Shown here: one piece after another, positions 1-9,513 of the stretch | Layout of the letters: each line of letters starts with the position of its first letter | Position numbering within the stretch: the first letter of the stretch is position 1 | The notes under the pieces: generated by a model | What the model was told of the DNA's origin: nothing | What the model saw: only the letters and a program-made list of their open reading frames with translations | The model's database searches: none | Translations under genes and position numbers: made by a program | Assembly: GCA_963556145.1 (NCBI GenBank) | Contig: OY744469.1 | Location: 2,542,001 to 2,606,000 of the forward strand | DNA: 64,000 bases | Direction: 5' to 3' | DNA from: Hygrocybe punicea | Taxonomy: Eukaryota > Basidiomycota > Agaricomycetes > Agaricales > Hygrophoraceae

Positions 1-1339
1 GGGTACCGCCGACATAGCGGAAATGCTGGATGACGTGGTTGACACCTTGGAAGTGCTCCCAAATGAAACGTCGGATTGCTGGGTTCTCGGGTATAGTCTC
101 GTAGGTACCGTCGGGTTGCTCATAGCGGGTTGGAGGCCCTTTGACGGGAATATCGTCCATATACGGAACGGCAAGATGAGGGATTTCGTCACGGAGGATG
201 TACGTGGAGTCACCGTGTAGGATCTGCGGGGAATTTGTGTATCCCATAGCAATCCGCATAAGTCGAAGCGTTCCGAGTGGAGACTGAAAGGTCATATAGT
301 CCCGAGACGAGGCGTGGACGAGGCGTTGGTCGAAAGAGACGAAGAGGTCGAAGGAAGCGTAGCAAGAGTGGCCGCCAAAGGCCTCGGCCAAGTGCTCGGT
401 CATGGGCGGTACGGCGGGATCGCGGATAGTGACGGCGTTAAGCGGCTGTAGATCGTGGACGATTCGAAGGGACTTCCCATCCTTTTTCAAAACGCAGAAC
501 CAGCGGGAGCGGTATGACGAATTCGAGGGTTCATAGGTACCGGCGTTAATTTTGTCTTTGATGATGCCGATGACTTCGTTAAGGATGCCGGGTGGGATTG
601 GGATATTGCGATGGACCCACGGGTCATGCGGTACGGTGGGAATGTGGATTGGCGGGAAGTAGTCTGTATTGAACTGGCCTTTCTTGGATTCGTTCCAGGC
701 GAAGGTGGCTTCTTGCGTTTTGATGATATAGTGGCCGAGTTTTTCTTCCTCAGGCCAAAGGAATCCATCCGGGTTCATCGGCATCGCGTCATGTCGTTCC
801 TGGGTATAGCGGGTGCTGGGTGTAAAGTCGGGCGGGTGAGTCGGGAGCGTGGGTAAATCGGCTAGCGGGTCGCCGGTGATCTCGCGTATGATGCGGTATT
901 CATCGGGGAGAGTGGTAGAAATTGGGCGGATACGATCGGCTACCTTCTTATACTTTTTCTTGGTAACGACTCCTTTTAGGTCCCTGGTAGGGGGGGTGGT
1001 ATACGAGATATAAGTAGCGTGTTCAGTAGAGGCTTTGTTACAAATATTCAAAGAAGAAATAGGTGATGCAGGAGTGGAGACGGAACAAGACGAAGGAAGG
1101 GTATCGGTAGTACGTAGCTGATTTTGTACATCAGTCAACAATGAAATGTACTGGGCGGCAGTCTGAGGCTGAGACGAAGAGAAATCTAAATCGATAGAAA
1201 AACATAAGTCCTCTTCTAGGGGAAATGGCAAAAGGGAAGCATAGTTCGTGGTATAGGTGTGGTCGCTTTCGAGTGGCGGCTTCTCATCTCCCGGTGCGTC
1301 CTTCCCGAGAGGTATCTCCGGGTCCTCGACTTCTAAAAA
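1..1339 (-). CDS. Pol polyprotein, N-terminal part with reverse transcriptase (partial)
   Basis: Read on the minus strand, a frame one base back (-1) from gag is open from the gag stop region to the window edge. It contains RT landmarks: VHDLQPLNAVTIRD near 430, a SFDLFVSFDQR stretch near 330, TFQSPLGTLRL near 285 and the catalytic YMDD box near 160. Its beginning overlaps the gag end, where the gag frame reads GAT TTT TAG, so a T-run directly precedes the stop. A -1 ribosomal frameshift is a likely way to make Gag-Pol, but this is inference. Connection, RNase H and integrase domains are outside the window. Confidence 0.88.
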
Positions 1340-3999
1340 TCCGGCTTTCCGGTGTCGGACCGCTCTCGTCGGTTCTTTTGGTTGTGCTCAATGGTGGGCA
1401 AGGTGACGACGGCGCCGGTGTTTGGATCCGTGATCGTGACTTGTTGTTCTCCGTTTTTATAATCCTTCATAAGGGCTTCGGAAAGCGTGAAGAACGGGCG
1501 GCCAATGAGGATCTCGTAGGGGGCGTCGTCGACGACTTGGACTTGGAGGAAAAGATCGACGTCGCCAAAAGTGAATTTTAGGTTGGCAATCTGGCCGAGG
1601 GTGTCGTTGTCGCTTTTATTTGCTGACTGCATCCGCATCTTCATATTTTGGAGGCCGTAACCGAGTTTCTCCCAAATATCGCGTCGCATGCCGATGATCA
1701 TGGAACCGTTGTCGAGGACGCACTCGAATATGAATTTTCCATTGATGAGCGGGTAGACTGCACGGAGAGGGACTGAGTCACGGCCGACGACGAGCGGGAC
1801 GTTTTCCTGACAGTGTTGACAGGCGCGAGTGGGGATTTCGGGTGCGTGAAAATGGAAGACCTCGACGTTGTTACTCTCGGCGGTGACCTTTTTCGACATA
1901 GTGAGGTCCTTCATGTGACGGCGGGCGTCGGACGACATGGCTAAAAGTTCTCGTTGCGAAATGCAGACTTGAGAATCGAGCGCGCGGTCGATGACGGATT
2001 TGGCAATACCGGGATCTTCGATGGGGGCTTGGTAGTGGTACTGGGGGTGCGATGCGGGAAGGTTCTGGGGAGTGCGCGGCACGAAGGTGGTCGGCTCAGT
2101 CGGCCACGTGTTCGAAGGTGGAACGATGGTGATCGGGTGCTTGTTGACAGGTCTGGTAGACGTTTTCTCGGCGGGTTTCGCGGCGGGGACGGACATGGAA
2201 GTGGCGGGCGGATTGGGATACGTCTCTCTAGACTTGCCTTTCACTTTAGAGGGGATCTCTACGCCGTCAAATCTAACCCGTTTACGAAGCCGCTGCACTT
2301 CGGCTTCCAGAACCTTGATTTGTTCGTTGTCGTCATCGATGTCGGACGTCATGGACTGAAAGATGTCGGCGTACTTGGTGGTGACCTCTGGTTCGTAGGT
2401 GGGTACTTCGACGGCGGAGACGAAGTTAGCTTTGACATGAGGCGGCGGGTCACGTTGGAACGGTTCTGTGGGGTTGCGGGCAGGAGGAGCGCGGTTGCTG
2501 GGGTTCTGTGCATGCCACGCGTCGAAGCGTTCCCTCATATTTTTGCCGACGATAGCCTTTGGAAGATACATTCCGTTAGGCAACACGATGCGGCCGTGCT
2601 CGTTCTTGCGGCATATTCTGTCTCGAGTGTACTGCTCGCAGATGGGACAATCACGTATACGATGGAACGGGTCGTTGCAAAAGAGGCAGTTGAAGTTGGT
2701 GAAACCCTGTCCCGCGGTGGTCGGCTCAGCCCTATTTGCACATGGCTTTGGGGGGTTGTTGCGTTCGGTGAGGGCTTGCGTGAGGACAGCGAGTTGTTGC
2801 GAAACGAGACGAAATAGGTCAGATACGTTAGGTTCGACCGGTTCCGCTTTAGGAATGACCGGGTCATAGCGAGCGGGTGGCGGGTAGCAGGTGGCGGGTT
2901 CTATTGGAGTCGAGTACCGGATGGCGGCAGGCGACGTTGACAATAGACGAGAGACGGTGGACGGTTCGGCCGTGGTTCCGGCCAGTAGGAAGTGGGTGCA
3001 ATTGTGGAAGTCCTGGAAGTCGTAAGGGTCGCTATGGAAATGGTTCAGTTTTTGGTACTGCAGACGGGTTTTGATGTCCTTTTTAAGCTCGACATGGAAG
3101 CCATTCTCGTACGCGATGTTGCGTTCTTGGGGAGAGATCCGACCCTTGTCTAGAAGAAACCCTGAGATCCGGATGAACTTGCGGTAATATTCACCAAGTT
3201 CAGCGCGGGTACGGATACCGTAAGCGGTTTGGGTGTGCGTAAGACGGTCGAGATCCGCCATAGTGTACCGGTGATCGTCTTCCGTGCCCGGGTATAGCAC
3301 GAGTATGCTCCTTTTGAATGCGGCGTAATCGACGCCGGTCGCGCTAGGTAAACTTGCCCAAAGCTCGTAGTCGCTAAGCGACGCGTAGCGCAGACTATGC
3401 TTGATGCATCCTGCGTCGTCGAGAGCGGCATCGGCAGCAAGTATCTCGACTTCTTCGAAGAAGCGGTTTAAATTGAGCAGGTTCCCGTCGAAGGTCGGGG
3501 CCATGGAGTGACCGCGAGCGGGCATTTGTCGTGGAGTAACATGGGGAGTGGTAACGTGGGGAGCGGTCGAAGATCCAGAGGTCGAAGTCATTGTGGGTGG
3601 AAGGAGCTGAGATGTCAATGAAGCGGTTGTCGGGTGTACGATGAGCGGGTCGGGTAACGTGGACAATGACGGCGTGGACGATGACGATGACAGGGACGAT
3701 GACGATGACGGAGTTTTCGATGTCGAGAGCGAAGACGTGGACGGGGGTTCTAACAAGGTCGAAGTCGGGGACGTAGGCGATGCGGGTGTCGAACTGAGAT
3801 CAGATGAGTCGGGTGTAATGGTAATTATTGGTATATCGACCGATTCGAGACTGTCGGATGAAAGATATAGGGGGGTGTTTGACCCTGAGATGAGCGGGAG
3901 GTTGTTATGTCGAGCGAGGTGGTCGGGTACTAGCTGGAAGAAGTCGTCGTCGATTGTCGGGTCGAAGGCGGCTAAAGAGAGTTCTTGTTGAAGAGTTCT
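1333..3999 (-). CDS. Gag polyprotein with zinc knuckle and protease-like domain
   Basis: This frame is open from 3999 down to a TAG at 1335-1333, about 888 codons, but no ATG lies near its upstream end. The first in-frame TTG is at 3756. Order of parts: a Ser/Pro/Thr-rich N-terminus, a capsid-like region (about 3500-2900) with a conserved FDGN start, and a CCHC knuckle (C-x2-C-x4-H-x4-C) near 2690. A charged linker follows, then a retropepsin-like segment near 1730 where LDNGS stands in place of the usual D-S/T-G. It ends with a GRPFF...ITDPNTG block typical of agaricomycete gypsy gags. Pol follows in the -1 frame. Lack of an ATG could mean a lost start, a leader intron or non-AUG initiation. 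Confidence 0.85.
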   Translation of the reverse strand, partial: RTLQQELSLAAFDPTIDDDFFQLVPDHLARHNNLPLISGSNTPLYLSSDSLESVDIPIITITPDSSDLSSTPASPTSPTSTLLEPPSTSSLSTSKTPSSSSSLSSSSSTPSLSTLPDPLIVHPTTASLTSQLLPPTMTSTSGSSTAPHVTTPHVTPRQMPARGHSMAPTFDGNLLNLNRFFEEVEILAADAALDDAGCIKHSLRYASLSDYELWASLPSATGVDYAAFKRSILVLYPGTEDDHRYTMADLDRLTHTQTAYGIRTRAELGEYYRKFIRISGFLLDKGRISPQERNIAYENGFHVELKKDIKTRLQYQKLNHFHSDPYDFQDFHNCTHFLLAGTTAEPSTVSRLLSTSPAAIRYSTPIEPATCYPPPARYDPVIPKAEPVEPNVSDLFRLVSQQLAVLTQALTERNNPPKPCANRAEPTTAGQGFTNFNCLFCNDPFHRIRDCPICEQYTRDRICRKNEHGRIVLPNGMYLPKAIVGKNMRERFDAWHAQNPSNRAPPARNPTEPFQRDPPPHVKANFVSAVEVPTYEPEVTTKYADIFQSMTSDIDDDNEQIKVLEAEVQRLRKRVRFDGVEIPSKVKGKSRETYPNPPATSMSVPAAKPAEKTSTRPVNKHPITIVPPSNTWPTEPTTFVPRTPQNLPASHPQYHYQAPIEDPGIAKSVIDRALDSQVCISQRELLAMSSDARRHMKDLTMSKKVTAESNNVEVFHFHAPEIPTRACQHCQENVPLVVGRDSVPLRAVYPLINGKFIFECVLDNGSMIIGMRRDIWEKLGYGLQNMKMRMQSANKSDNDTLGQIANLKFTFGDVDLFLQVQVVDDAPYEILIGRPFFTLSEALMKDYKNGEQQVTITDPNTGAVVTLPTIEHNQKNRRERSDTGKPDF

Positions 4000-4072
4000 T
4001 CAAGGAAGATCTCGAAGACGACGGTCAGAGGGAGGGATACGGGAAGAGGAAGCTATGGTGGTGCTAGACTAT

Positions 4073-4090
4073 TCCTCGCGGTGGGCTCCA
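4073..4090 (-). other. Primer-binding site of the gypsy element
   Basis: Two bases inside the LTR, the minus strand reads TGGAGCCCACCGCGAGGA. It begins with TGG, the complement of a tRNA 3' CCA end, at the position expected for minus-strand priming. The tRNA used was not identified. Confidence 0.65.
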
Positions 4091-4092
4091 GA

Positions 4093-4875
4093 TGTAAAGG
4101 CGAGGTCGGGGTGGCTGCGGAATAATAATCCTAAGCCTGTGGGGTCAGCGTAGAAGTGACTAGGAATAGTCTAACAAGCTTCAGTAAAATGATAGGATAT
4201 AAATGGTAAGAAGCCGCCGAGTAAACTACTGAAATCTATCAAGACCGGTCAAAGCCAACGAAGCCGACGATGTCGGGTATGGCGGGTCGGGTGTCGGGTG
4301 ATGAGGGACGTAGAGATAAAGGCGGTAGAACGACAGGGAGAGCGTCGAGGAATCCGACGAGCAATGTGTGCGATGGATTTTACTGAGAGACTAATTCTCA
4401 GAGAGAGGAAATGGGGGAACTGGTTTCTTATTTTGAGACGGCGCTTGGGCACCGTTTTTATACTACAAATTTCTGTACCTAGATTCGGACGAGAGTCCTC
4501 GGCCGATGAGAGGAAACAAAGGAGAATAAAAATGGGGAAGTAGGAAGAGCGTTGCGAGGCGACGATGACAGGGAAAATGGGTGGAAGATATAAAAACCGT
4601 AAAAGATGCAATATACTTTACTATATCCCCATAAGGGAGACGCTAGGCGTGAATAAGGCAAGTCCGATGTCGGGATCCCAGTCCGATGAGATCTATCTTT
4701 GATATTTGAAGTTCCGTGAGTTTAGGAGATAGACCGACCAGGTACGTGAGCGGCCGTGCTAGTCGGTATGCATTGGGTTGCGTCGGGTTCGAGCGTAGAT
4801 TGCTAGAGACGTCGGGTTCGAGCGGATTCACTAGATATCGATGTTACGGCCTCAGAGGGTCGAGGACCCTCTACA
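4093..4875 (-). repeat. 5' LTR of the gypsy element (783 bp)
   Basis: The LTR begins TGTAGAGGG and ends CCTTTACA when read on the minus strand. A second copy of the same sequence lies at 61885-62679, with only scattered differences, and this fixes both ends. It contains pyrimidine-rich stretches and several CCCGAC/CGGGTC words. It lies directly against a 100-bp tandem repeat whose first unit starts 3 bp beyond its outer end. Confidence 0.92.
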
Positions 4876-4877
4876 AT

Positions 4878-5127
4878 GCCCATAGGAAGTCCCCAGCCCC
4901 ATCCAACCTCGCGAAAACAGACGGAGCGCGTCAATTGACGTGCCCCGTTCTTCGCGAGGTCGTCAGCACGCACGGATGCCCATGGAAAGTCCCTGGCCCC
5001 ATCCAACCTCGCGAAAACAGATGGAGCGTGTCAATTGACGCGTCCCCGTTCTTCGCGAGGTAGGTAGCACGCGCGGACGCCCATGGGAAGTGCCTGGCCC
5101 CAACCCAACCTCGCAAAAACAGACGGA
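4878..5127. repeat. Tandem repeat, ~100-bp unit, about 2.5 copies
   Basis: Units begin GCCCAT(A/G)G near 4878, 4978 and 5079; the third is cut short. Each holds CCAACCTCGCGAAAACAG and a GTCAATTGACG palindrome. Units differ by a few substitutions. No coding function is visible. Confidence 0.85.
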
Positions 5128-5199
5128 GCCCCCCCATCTACCTCGTGAGGGTGACAGCCGCATCAATTGACACGCGTCTGGCCCGCGTGAGGTATTTGG

Positions 5200-5362
5200 A
5201 GGTGGGTTCGCGGTTCGAACCGCGTTTGAACGCAGACCGAACACCGTGAAACCGTTCGACACGGTTCCGGTTCAGGTTTGGCATTTCACTGAACCGAACC
5301 ATCGGTTCCGGTTCCGGTTTTTCAAAAATAGCGAAAAACCAGACCGAACCGAACTTCGGCAA
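5200..5362. repeat. Low-complexity CGGTTC/GAACCG-rich stretch
   Basis: Short words such as GGTTCCGG, CGGTTCGAAC and GACCGAACC repeat on both strands from about 5206 to 5360. They can fold into many small hairpins. Such stretches are common in fungal repeat DNA; no gene is visible here. Confidence 0.6.
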
Positions 5363-5462
5363 CACTAGCAGTTTCGAGTGCCCAATTCCTTCATCCCACA
5401 CATTCAAGTGGTTGTAAGCATATATATCCACGTGCTCCCTCTTCCACCTCCTTTGGCACCCC

Positions 5463-7277
5463 TTGTCATATTCTGGGTCTGTTCTCACGACCCACCTTCT
5501 CCTGTTAGATCATCCAGGTCAATTCACCCTCCCTGGCACTTCTGCCCTTCTGGGCGCATCTGCCACAGCCATTGTGCTGCCAGTCTTCCATACTCTGGCC
5601 TCTACAGATGCTCAGTTAGACCCAAATGATATTCTGTACCCTCCTAGTATTGTGAGGATTCTGGAACAAGGGTGGCTAAAACATATACCTTTGCATCTTC
5701 TTTCTAATGCCAGGTGTCACATGTCCCTTTATTCTGGCTTGTCCTCCCTCGAAACCCTTGCGGTTGGGGACGGTGGGCCGTCAGCGGCCACTTGCAAATC
5801 CAGCCGTCTCCTCTCAACTCAGCCGGAGAGCTCCAAATATCCCTTTCAGATTTTTGGGAATCCTGGCCACATCTTTGCGACCTCATTGAGATTTATCTGA
5901 ACTCCCTGCAAAAGAAATTGATCGCTGACGCCTTCCACACTCATTATTGCTTCATCACTTCCCACACCGACTTCGCTGAGCTGTTTCATCTCTACATTCA
6001 ATATGACTCTCACATTCGCCAAGCCTTTGTTCAGCGTTCGAACACTTTCACACCTGCTGTTTTCCACTTGCAGTTATGGCAACAAATTGTGGACAATGAT
6101 CGTGCCCAACAAATTGTGGTCATGATGATGCATGGCTCGTCTGATCACTCTCATTCATCCTCCTTTTGTGCCCAACCATCTGGTGCTGAGGCCTCGCCGT
6201 CCGGTCAATCCCATGGCTGCCCTTCTTCCTCCCAAAACTCCACCTCCAAGCGCACTCCCTTGTCCATCACAAAATCTTCCAATGTCTCAACACTCTGCTT
6301 TGTGTGTCTCTCTCCTTCCCACAGAGGTCGTAAATGCCCCACTCCCAGGAATGGCTTCCTCACAAAAGGCAAAGATGGGTACTGGAAGGCACCTGAAGAC
6401 GTCAGAGTTTGCTTCCATTTCAATGGTCACCTTGGATGTTCCTTTGCCGACGCGTGCCTCTATTCTCACATTTGCTCAGTCTGCAGATCCCCTGACCATA
6501 ATGCTCAATCCCATCCTCAGATCTAGATACTTTCCTATCGTGACTCCCCTTATTCCTGAGATGTGGCGGGAGCTTCTTTCTGCAGCTGGTGTACTAGATG
6601 AATTTCGTGATATCCCTGAAGGCCTTCATTCCAGTTTCTGTCTTGGCATTTCCTCCCGTATTTCCAAAGTTTTTCATCCTGATAATCATAGTTCAGCTCT
6701 TGATAATCCTTCGATCATTGATGATTATATTTCAAAAGAGATCAAAGAAGGGAGGTATTCCCATGGTTACTCCCATGATGAATTCCTCTCCCTTTTCGGT
6801 CCATATCGCACTGCCCCTCTCAGCATCTGTTTCAACAAACCCGAAAAACCCTGTATCATTCAGGATCACTCCTTTCCTCAAAACAACCCCTGCATGCCCT
6901 CAGTAAATTCGGAGATCGACTCCTCTACTTTTACCTGCAACTGGGTAGCTTTATCGATTGTTTCGTTCACAGATGCCCATGCAGCATCAGCACGCCATCA
7001 CCAACGAATCAATACTCTGCATCGTGCAGAGCGCATTGAATACATAACAGGGCTGGTCAATCATGTAGGATCCAGCATCTTATTGGTGCTTGGCCCCTTG
7101 ACTACCTCCTACAAACACACAACACATACTACCCATATGTCACCAAACTGCAACCCTAGCATGGAAGCCAATTTGCCTCTCAGGCAAGTCACCTCTGCAA
7201 CCGGAAAGTTGCCACACATAGCCACTGCTTCTATCCTGGTAAATTGGAGGCTGGGAGATAGGGTTGCCAGTGGCTAG
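5463..7277 (+). pseudogene. Degraded DIRS-like retrotransposon, gag plus start of RT
   Basis: Three overlapping plus-strand frames join into one decayed reading. The middle frame (5714-6526) ends in a Cys/His-rich region: CFVC...RGRKC, then CFHFNGHLGC and CSVC...H, around 6290-6510. This resembles the CCCH/CCHC fingers of DIRS-like gags in agaricomycetes. The following frame (about 6500-6990) reads TPLIPEMW, HSSALDNPSIIDDYI, FGPYRTAPL and VNSEIDSSTFTCNW, which resembles the start of DIRS-type RT proteins; it then stops before the catalytic core. At least two frameshifts are needed. No inverted terminal repeats or tyrosine recombinase were seen, so the DIRS label is by similarity only. Confidence 0.65.
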
Positions 7278-7986
7278 TCTCAGTTGTAGCCTCATATGAC
7301 ATTAGCCAGCCTATGCTTCTTTGGTGGTGGGATAGCTTCCATTGACAAGTTCACTGGTTCTCTCATGTATATAAGTATTATCCCAGATGCAACCCTCCAT
7401 CAGTGTCATTTCTTTCAATGTGCTCAAAAAGTGAGGGCAGACCACCAAGGTTTCACTTAAAGAGTATGGTTTTTTGTCAGATGACCCATCGTCTTTGTCA
7501 TCCGCCTTCGTTTTATGTCGTTTCTGCTTATGCCCTACGTGTTTCCGCTCACGCCTTCATTATTTCTGTCACCTGACTCCACCCCCATTACCTCCTTTCC
7601 TTCCCGATCCCCAATATTTATTCCCCTTTATCTATTTAGCATTTCCGCTGCCTTTTTGTTTCACTTTTCTAGTTTTCCGCTTCTCATTTCATTTCCGCTT
7701 GGTTATTGTCACCACAGTTTCTTTTCCCTCCGGTTTTATGTACTTTGTTTCCTTTCGCTCAACACCGACTTCACCCATTTTGTTCCCCATTCTCCGCTCT
7801 CGGCCTCCGACCATCCATTGAGCTCCGCTAGTCACCATCCGCTGTCCCCGTTCGCGTCACCCACGACCCGCCTCATCCTGTCGAACCCGCTTCCACTCCC
7901 GCTATGTCAGCCTTATCTCACACATCCGAGTTCTGAGTCCACATAGTATTGACCAAGGATGGTCTTTATTTAAAGTACCCTGGAGA
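7278..7986. other. Non-coding or degraded stretch, pyrimidine-rich
   Basis: No convincing gene. 7470-7900 is strongly C/T-rich and gives long open frames (for example 7474-7821) of low-complexity Ser/Pro/Phe/Leu, the sort produced by LTR leaders. It may be a remnant of an internal region belonging to the plus-strand LTR that starts at 7987, but I cannot show this. Confidence 0.4.
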
Positions 7987-8080
7987 TGTAGAGACTTGAC
8001 GTCCCTCTGAGTCCGTATCGTCAATATATCACGAATCCGGACGAACCCGCTGCCTCCATTCAACTTGCATTCGAACCCGA

Positions 8081-8125
8081 CGTAACCCGACATGACGTAA
8101 CCCGACATGACGTAACCCGACGTGA
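8081..8125. repeat. 15-bp tandem repeat (3 copies) inside LTR-B
   Basis: CGTAACCCGACATGA is present twice, followed by a third copy with one change (CGTGA at its end). Similar CCGAC words are scattered in the related LTRs. Confidence 0.8.
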
Positions 8126-8248
8126 CCGACATGACCCGACACATGCCGCTTCGTCACAGCCGCTTTTGGACCAAATCCAGCAGCCTCAGAAGCCCCAGAG
8201 TTCTAATAATAGGAGACGGATCTCATCGGACTCGATCCCCGACTTCGG

Positions 8249-8869
8249 TGTGACGGCGAGTTCTGTTGTAGACCCGAATGGGAATCTACGAAAAGGGGTG
8301 ATCAGCTAAGAAGTGATCAGAGGAGTTTAGTCTTTGTAGTGTCTAATCAATCCAACCCGAATCCAGGGGTTCTGGATCAGAGGGGAAGTGTAGGGAGTGG
8401 AGTTACGAAGACTAATATGGAGACAATACGAAGGGAGGACTAAGAAATAGAACTGAAGGGGAGCGATAACCTGTATTTTCTATATGATGGGATATGATGG
8501 GATATGATATGGTTGTAGTATAAGGGTACATCTTTTATACTACTGGGAGAGATCCTGTGCTCTAGTAACTATGTACTACAACCGAAGGCTGTAACTGATA
8601 GGAGAGGAGTGGAGCGGAGTATAGGAGGAATGATGCTATGTACTAAGTAACGGGAAACGAAGATATATCATATGTAACTATATACGTACTGATTCCGGGT
8701 CATTAGAGACATCGCATCTTGAGTATGAACGATTCCGGAGGCGGAATCCGGAGCGGAATCGACGGAAAGGACCGGAATCGGGCGGAATCGACGATACGTG
8801 AGTGGGAATGGACGGGGACAAAGTGGGATATGAAGAGGATTCGGGTCCAGAGGGCCTGGAGCCTCTACA
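8249..8869 (-). repeat. Solo LTR (LTR-C, 621 bp) nested in LTR-B, 4-bp target duplication TCGG
   Basis: The segment starts TGTGACGGCGAG and ends GAGCCTCTACA. It is bounded by TCGG at 8245-8248 and TCGG at 8870-8873. Removing it and one TCGG joins GATCCCCGACTTCGG to ACTTACCTTAT, which then aligns with the uninterrupted LTR at 4093-4875. Its ends resemble the 4093-4875 LTR in the same (minus) orientation but the body is diverged. Confidence 0.75.
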
Positions 8870-9513
8870 TCGGACTTACCTTATATACCCATCCCCTCGT
8901 CCCTTTGGAGATATATGTGAGATTTTAGATCTTTTCCTTGGTTATTCATTTTCCCCTCCATTTTACTGTCTATGTCGCATTGCAACCCCCCTTTCCACAT
9001 CCCCATTCCATCTTTTCTTTGTAGTTTCTATCGGCCGAAGTAGACATGTCCGAAAGTAGCTACATACATGTACTATAAAAATGGTCCCCGACGACTGTAC
9101 AAAAAAAAAAAAGATACCCTTAGTCCCCGTTTCCCTCATAGTCAGAATCTTCTTTAATCCCTTCAAAATGCTCGTCCTCATAGACCCTTAGCTTTTTATA
9201 GTTCACTTAGTCGTCTTTATTGTTGTTTCATTACTCGTTCATCATTTCCGACCCAACCCAACCCAACCCGCCATACCCGACATCGTCGGCATCATCGGGT
9301 TCTTCGTTATTTGTCCATTTTCACTCCGTTCATCGCCGGATTTATTATTATTAGTCCAGTTTTACACGGCGGCCTTACTTTTACTTACATTCCTTTACTT
9401 TTACTACTATCCCCGACACTGATTATCCACAGTCACTTCTACGCTGACACCCCTCTGGTTAGGATCATCTTTCTTTTATATTGTTCCAAAGCCACCACGA
9501 ACCTGCATCTACA

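Larger units (their letters stand above)
1..4875 (-). mobile_element. Ty3/gypsy-type LTR retrotransposon, 5' portion (runs off left edge)
   Basis: The element is read on the minus strand. Its 5' LTR is at 4093-4875, a primer-binding site follows at 4073-4090, then gag, then the beginning of pol up to the window edge. Gag has a CCHC zinc knuckle and an aspartic-protease-like segment. The pol part has the reverse transcriptase YMDD box. The 3' half (RNase H, integrase, 3' LTR) lies outside the window, so the target duplication cannot be read; the outer flank begins ATGCC at 4876. Gag and the visible pol are open, so the copy may be recent. The Ty3/gypsy assignment rests on domain order and general similarity to basidiomycete gypsy elements. 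Confidence 0.9.
7987..9513 (+). repeat. Diverged gypsy-family LTR (LTR-B), plus orientation, split by an insertion
   Basis: The start TGTAGAGACTTG and the words CATCGGACT, CGGCCGAAG, CCGCCATACCCGACATCGTC and CACTTCTACGCTGAC follow in the same order as in the minus-strand reading of the 4093-4875 LTR, so this is a relative in opposite orientation. It ends CATCTACA at 9513. The 8249-8869 segment has no counterpart in the other LTR and is a separate insertion. The outer flanks (GGAGA on the left, TCGG on the right) do not match, so it is not a simple solo LTR with a preserved target duplication. A Helitron fragment starts directly at its right end. Confidence 0.75.

Noticed and set aside
1954..2817. 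Long plus-strand open frame (287 codons) opposite gag
   Set aside because: It is antisense to a clear gag with zinc knuckle; composition mirrors the coding strand and no motif is seen.
4803..5488. Several minus-strand frames of 60-116 codons over the tandem repeat and the GGTTC-rich DNA
   Set aside because: They arise because the 100-bp unit happens to stay open; the sequences repeat and resemble no protein.
7474..7946. Two overlapping open frames of 115 and 143 codons
   Set aside because: They are low-complexity Ser/Pro/Phe/Leu products of C/T-rich DNA, with no domain and no conserved start.
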